Assembly: GCF_900111685.1 (NCBI RefSeq)
Contig: NZ_FOHX01000002.1
Coordinates: 617,869 to 681,868 of the forward strand
Direction of reading: 5' to 3'
From: Nonomuraea wenchangensis
GTDB taxonomy: Bacteria > Actinomycetota > Actinomycetes > Streptosporangiales > Streptosporangiaceae
DNA length: 64,000 bases
Both the position numbers and the translations under genes were made by a program. Below the pieces are notes generated by a model. That model did not search any database. It was not told the DNA's origin and was given only the letters and a program-made list of their open reading frames with translations. Every line of letters starts with the position of its first letter. Within the stretch, counting starts at the first letter, position 1. This document shows, one piece after another, positions 61,427 to 64,000 of this stretch.

Positions 61427-63397
61427 TTGGCAGAGAACCCCTTCTTCGCCCCCAGCACCCTGCCGTACGAGCTGCCGCCCTTCGCCGAGATCCGCGAGGA
61501 GCACTACCTGCCCGCCTTCCGGCGCGGCATGGCGGAGCAACTGGCGGAGGTCGAGGCGATCGCCGGCAGCACCGAGCCGCCGACGTTCGACAACACGATC
61601 GCCGCGCTCGAACGGTCGGGGCGCGTCCTCGACCGCACCGCCACGGCCTTCTTCAGCATCGCCTCCTCCAACTCCAGCGACGGCATCATGGAGATCGAGA
61701 AGGAGATCTCTCCCGAGCTGACCCGGCACAGCGACAGCATCCGGCTCGACCGGGCGCTGTGGGCGCGCATCAAGCAGGTCACGACCTCCGACCCGGAGGA
61801 GGCGTGGCTGCTGCAGAAGTACCGCGAGGACTTCATCAGGGCCGGCGCCGACCTGTCGGAGACCGAGCAGGCCCGGCTGCGCGAGCTCAACGAGGAGCTG
61901 TCGCGGCTGTCCACCGAGTTCGCGCAGGCGCTGCTCAAGGCGGCCACCGAGGCCGCGCTGGTGGTCGAGGACCCGGCCGAGCTGGACGGATTCGAGCAGT
62001 CCAGGATCGACTCGCTGCGGCAGGACGACGGCACGTACGCGCTGCCGCTGCTCAACTTCACCGCCCAGCCGGCGCTCTCCCAGCTCACGAACCGTGACGT
62101 GCGCCGCCGCCTGTTCGAGCTGAGCGTCGGCCGCGCGCCGGGCAACTTCGCGATCGCGGCCAGGATGGCGGCCCTGCGGGCGGAGCGGGCGGCGCTGCTC
62201 GGGTTCCCCGACCATGCCTCCTACGTGGTGGCCGACCAGACGGCCAAGACCGTCGAGGCGGTCGAGGAGATGCTCGGCCAGCTCGTCGGCCCGGCCGTGC
62301 GCAACGCCGGGCGGGAGGCCGAGGAGCTGGCCGGGCAGGCCGGGTTCCCGATCGAGCCGTGGGACTGGCCCTACTACTCCGAGCAGGTGCGCAAGGCCCG
62401 CTACGACTTCGACGACAGCGCGATGCGGCCGTACTTCGAGCTGGAGCGGGTCTACCGCGACGGCATCTTCTTCGCGGCCGGCAAGCTGTACGGCGTCACC
62501 TTCTCCGAGCGGCCCGACCTGGGCGGCTACCACCCGGACGTGAAGGTGTTCGAGGTGTTCGAGGAGGACGGCTCGGCGCTCGGGCTGTTCCTGCTGGACC
62601 CGTACGCGCGGGCGAACAAGCGCGGCGGGGCGTGGATGAACAACCTGGTGGACCAGTCGCTGCTGTTCGGGCTGCGGCCGGTGGTGCTGAACAACCTCAA
62701 CGTCACCAAGCCCGCCTCGGGGCCGACGCTGCTCACCTACGACGAGGTCACGACGGCCTTCCACGAGTTCGGGCACGCCCTGCACGGCCTGTTCTCGCAG
62801 GTGCGCTTCCCGCGCGTGTCCGGCACCTCCGTGCCGCGCGACTTCGTCGAGTACCCCTCGCAGGTCAACGAGATGTGGGTGACCTGGCCCGAGGTGCTGG
62901 CCAACTACGCCAGGCACCACGAGACGGGCGAGCCGATGCCGGCCGAGCTGGTGGAGAAGCTGACGGCGGCCGAGAAGTTCAACCAGGGCTTCAAGACCGT
63001 CGAGTATCTGGCGGCCACGCTGCTCGACTGGGCCTGGCACCGGCTCGCGCCCGGCCAGGAGGTGGCGGACGCCGAGGCGTTCGAGGCGGCGGCGCTGGAG
63101 CGGGCCGGGATCGCCGTGCCGCAGGTCCGGCCGCGCTACCGCACCAACTACTTCGCGCACATCTTCGCCAGCGGCTACAGCGCCGGCTACTACTCCTACA
63201 TCTGGAGCGAGGTGCTGGACGCCGAGAGCGTGGAGTGGTTCAAGGAGAACGGCGGGCTGCGCAGGGAGAACGGCGAGCACTTCCGCCGTGAGCTGCTGTC
63301 GCGGGGCGGCAGCCTCGACCCGCTGAGCGCCTTCCGCAGCTTCCGGGGGCGCGAGCCGCGCATCGAGCCGCTGCTGAAGCGCCGCGGCCTCGACTGA
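61427..63397 (+). CDS. M3 family metallopeptidase (oligopeptidase A/Dcp type)
   Basis: A 656-residue cytoplasmic zinc peptidase that degrades oligopeptides or signal-peptide remnants. The zinc motif lies in FHEFGHALHG (HExxH), with the third ligand Glu in PSQVNEMW. The long helical N-terminal half (AENPFFAPSTLPYELPPF and following) and the C-terminal half ending IEPLLKRRGLD are normal for the family. The start is the TTG at 61427, since GGAGGAG lies eight bases upstream; an in-frame GTG at 61391 lacks a ribosome site. Its 3' end including the stop is repeated downstream. Confidence 0.95.
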   Translation: MAENPFFAPSTLPYELPPFAEIREEHYLPAFRRGMAEQLAEVEAIAGSTEPPTFDNTIAALERSGRVLDRTATAFFSIASSNSSDGIMEIEKEISPELTRHSDSIRLDRALWARIKQVTTSDPEEAWLLQKYREDFIRAGADLSETEQARLRELNEELSRLSTEFAQALLKAATEAALVVEDPAELDGFEQSRIDSLRQDDGTYALPLLNFTAQPALSQLTNRDVRRRLFELSVGRAPGNFAIAARMAALRAERAALLGFPDHASYVVADQTAKTVEAVEEMLGQLVGPAVRNAGREAEELAGQAGFPIEPWDWPYYSEQVRKARYDFDDSAMRPYFELERVYRDGIFFAAGKLYGVTFSERPDLGGYHPDVKVFEVFEEDGSALGLFLLDPYARANKRGGAWMNNLVDQSLLFGLRPVVLNNLNVTKPASGPTLLTYDEVTTAFHEFGHALHGLFSQVRFPRVSGTSVPRDFVEYPSQVNEMWVTWPEVLANYARHHETGEPMPAELVEKLTAAEKFNQGFKTVEYLAATLLDWAWHRLAPGQEVADAEAFEAAALERAGIAVPQVRPRYRTNYFAHIFASGYSAGYYSYIWSEVLDAESVEWFKENGGLRRENGEHFRRELLSRGGSLDPLSAFRSFRGREPRIEPLLKRRGLD

Positions 63398-63473
63398 CGC
63401 GCCACGGCCTGGACTGACGCCGGCCTGGACCGACGCCGGCCTGGACCGACGCCGGCCTGGACTGACGCCGGCC
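63385..63473 (+). repeat. 16-bp tandem repeat, five copies, beginning in the M3 peptidase stop region
   Basis: The end of the coding sequence, CGGCCTCGACTGACGC (63385-63400, including the TGA), is followed after four bases by CGGCCTGGACTGACGC (63405), then three more copies at 63421, 63437 and 63453 (two with CTG changed to CCG). A partial copy follows. The sequence then enters the gltX 3' region. Confidence 0.9.
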
Positions 63474-63519
63474 CGGGTCGGGCGGCCCACTTTCATGCGG
63501 GCCGCCCGACCGGGGCGGG

Positions 63520-64000
63520 TCAGACGCCGACGGCGCCGAGGCGGGCCAGGGCGGCGCGCAGGCGGTCCTGGGTGCGCTCGCGGCCCAGCACCTCGATCGA
63601 CTCGAACAGCGGCAGGCCGACCGTGCGGCCGGTGAGGGCCACCCGCACCGGCGCCTGGGCCTTGCCCAGCTTGAGCCCGTGGGCCGCGCCGACCTCCTCC
63701 AGAGCCTCCTTCAGCGACTCGGTGTCCCAGCTCACCAGCTCCAGCCGCGCCAGATAGCCGGAGATGATCTCCACCGGGGAGTTCTTCATCGCCTTGTCCC
63801 AGGACGCCTGGTCGAACACCGGCTCGTCGAGGAAGAGGAAGTCGACGTTCTGCCGGATCTCCGACAGCACCCCGATGCGGGTCTGGGCGAGCGGCGCGAC
63901 CTTGCTGAACAGCTCGCGGTCCCAGCCGTCCTCCAGGTAGGGGGCGCAGCGCTCCTCGAACGTCTCCAGCGGCAGCGCCCGGATGTACTCGCCGTTGAAG
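63520..64000 (-). CDS. gltX: Glutamyl-tRNA synthetase, C-terminal part (gene continues beyond the window)
   Basis: The last 159 codons of a class Ic glutamyl-tRNA synthetase; the 5' part, with the catalytic HIGH and KMSKS motifs, lies beyond 64000. The visible portion holds NGEYIRALPLETFEE, RIGVLSEIRQNVDFLFLDEP and PVRVALTGRTVGLPLFES, all typical of the anticodon-binding C-terminal domain. It fits its tRNA-Glu and tRNA-Gln neighbours. Confidence 0.94.
   Translation of the reverse strand, partial: FNGEYIRALPLETFEERCAPYLEDGWDRELFSKVAPLAQTRIGVLSEIRQNVDFLFLDEPVFDQASWDKAMKNSPVEIISGYLARLELVSWDTESLKEALEEVGAAHGLKLGKAQAPVRVALTGRTVGLPLFESIEVLGRERTQDRLRAALARLGAVGV

Overview
The window is about 64 kb of very GC-rich chromosomal DNA from an actinomycete. 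Strong third-position GC, frequent GTG/TTG starts, leaderless genes, tRNA genes without encoded CCA, and a conserved gene order point to Streptosporangiaceae or a close relative (for example Nonomuraea, Streptosporangium or Microbispora). The taxon is inferred from gene order and protein character, not from a database match. No rRNA, insertion sequence, prophage or CRISPR array is visible.

The left third (1-27.5 kb) is mostly accessory. It holds an ABC-exporter tail, a penicillin-binding protein that has lost its catalytic motifs, and a MerR/aldo-keto reductase pair sharing a symmetric double-operator promoter. A TetR/beta-glucosidase pair, two secreted proteins (one a large M14 carboxypeptidase) and an aldehyde dehydrogenase follow. 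Next comes a four-gene minus-strand cluster: truncated adenylate-forming-enzyme-like protein, giant STAND/LuxR regulator with a ~270-residue Gly/Ala-rich insertion, a second truncated adenylate-forming-like protein, and an alpha/beta hydrolase. TypA, a DUF2461 protein, a deacetylase lipoprotein, an XRE-cupin regulator with a DMT transporter, a MEDS/HATPase regulator facing an orphan SigR-like sigma factor, a Cds1-like PLP enzyme, a DUF72 protein, and a TPR protein preceded by a 24-codon ORF complete this part.

The right part (27.6-64 kb) is the conserved actinobacterial housekeeping block. Read on the minus strand it is gltX, tRNAs, (ndgR) leuC-leuD, hup, plsC-gpsA, ddl, thiL, thiD, (rpmB), DAK/FakA-like, recG, rsmD-coaD, DUF177-rpmF, rnc, mutM, acyP, smc and ftsY, covering translation, ribosome proteins, RNA processing, DNA repair, chromosome segregation, protein targeting, CoA, thiamine, F420 and leucine synthesis. 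A LysR/MFS divergent pair is wedged between mutM and acyP, and a two-component system with a secreted hydrolase sits between the tRNA-Glu and tRNA-Gln genes.

The strongest leads are: the inactive PBP; the truncated-ANL/STAND-LuxR cluster; the micro-ORF/TPR unit; a probable structured RNA with an isolated plus-strand terminator between rsmD and recG; repeated duplication of gene 3' ends together with their stop codons at three loci; and a variant discriminator base in one of two otherwise identical tRNA-Glu genes.
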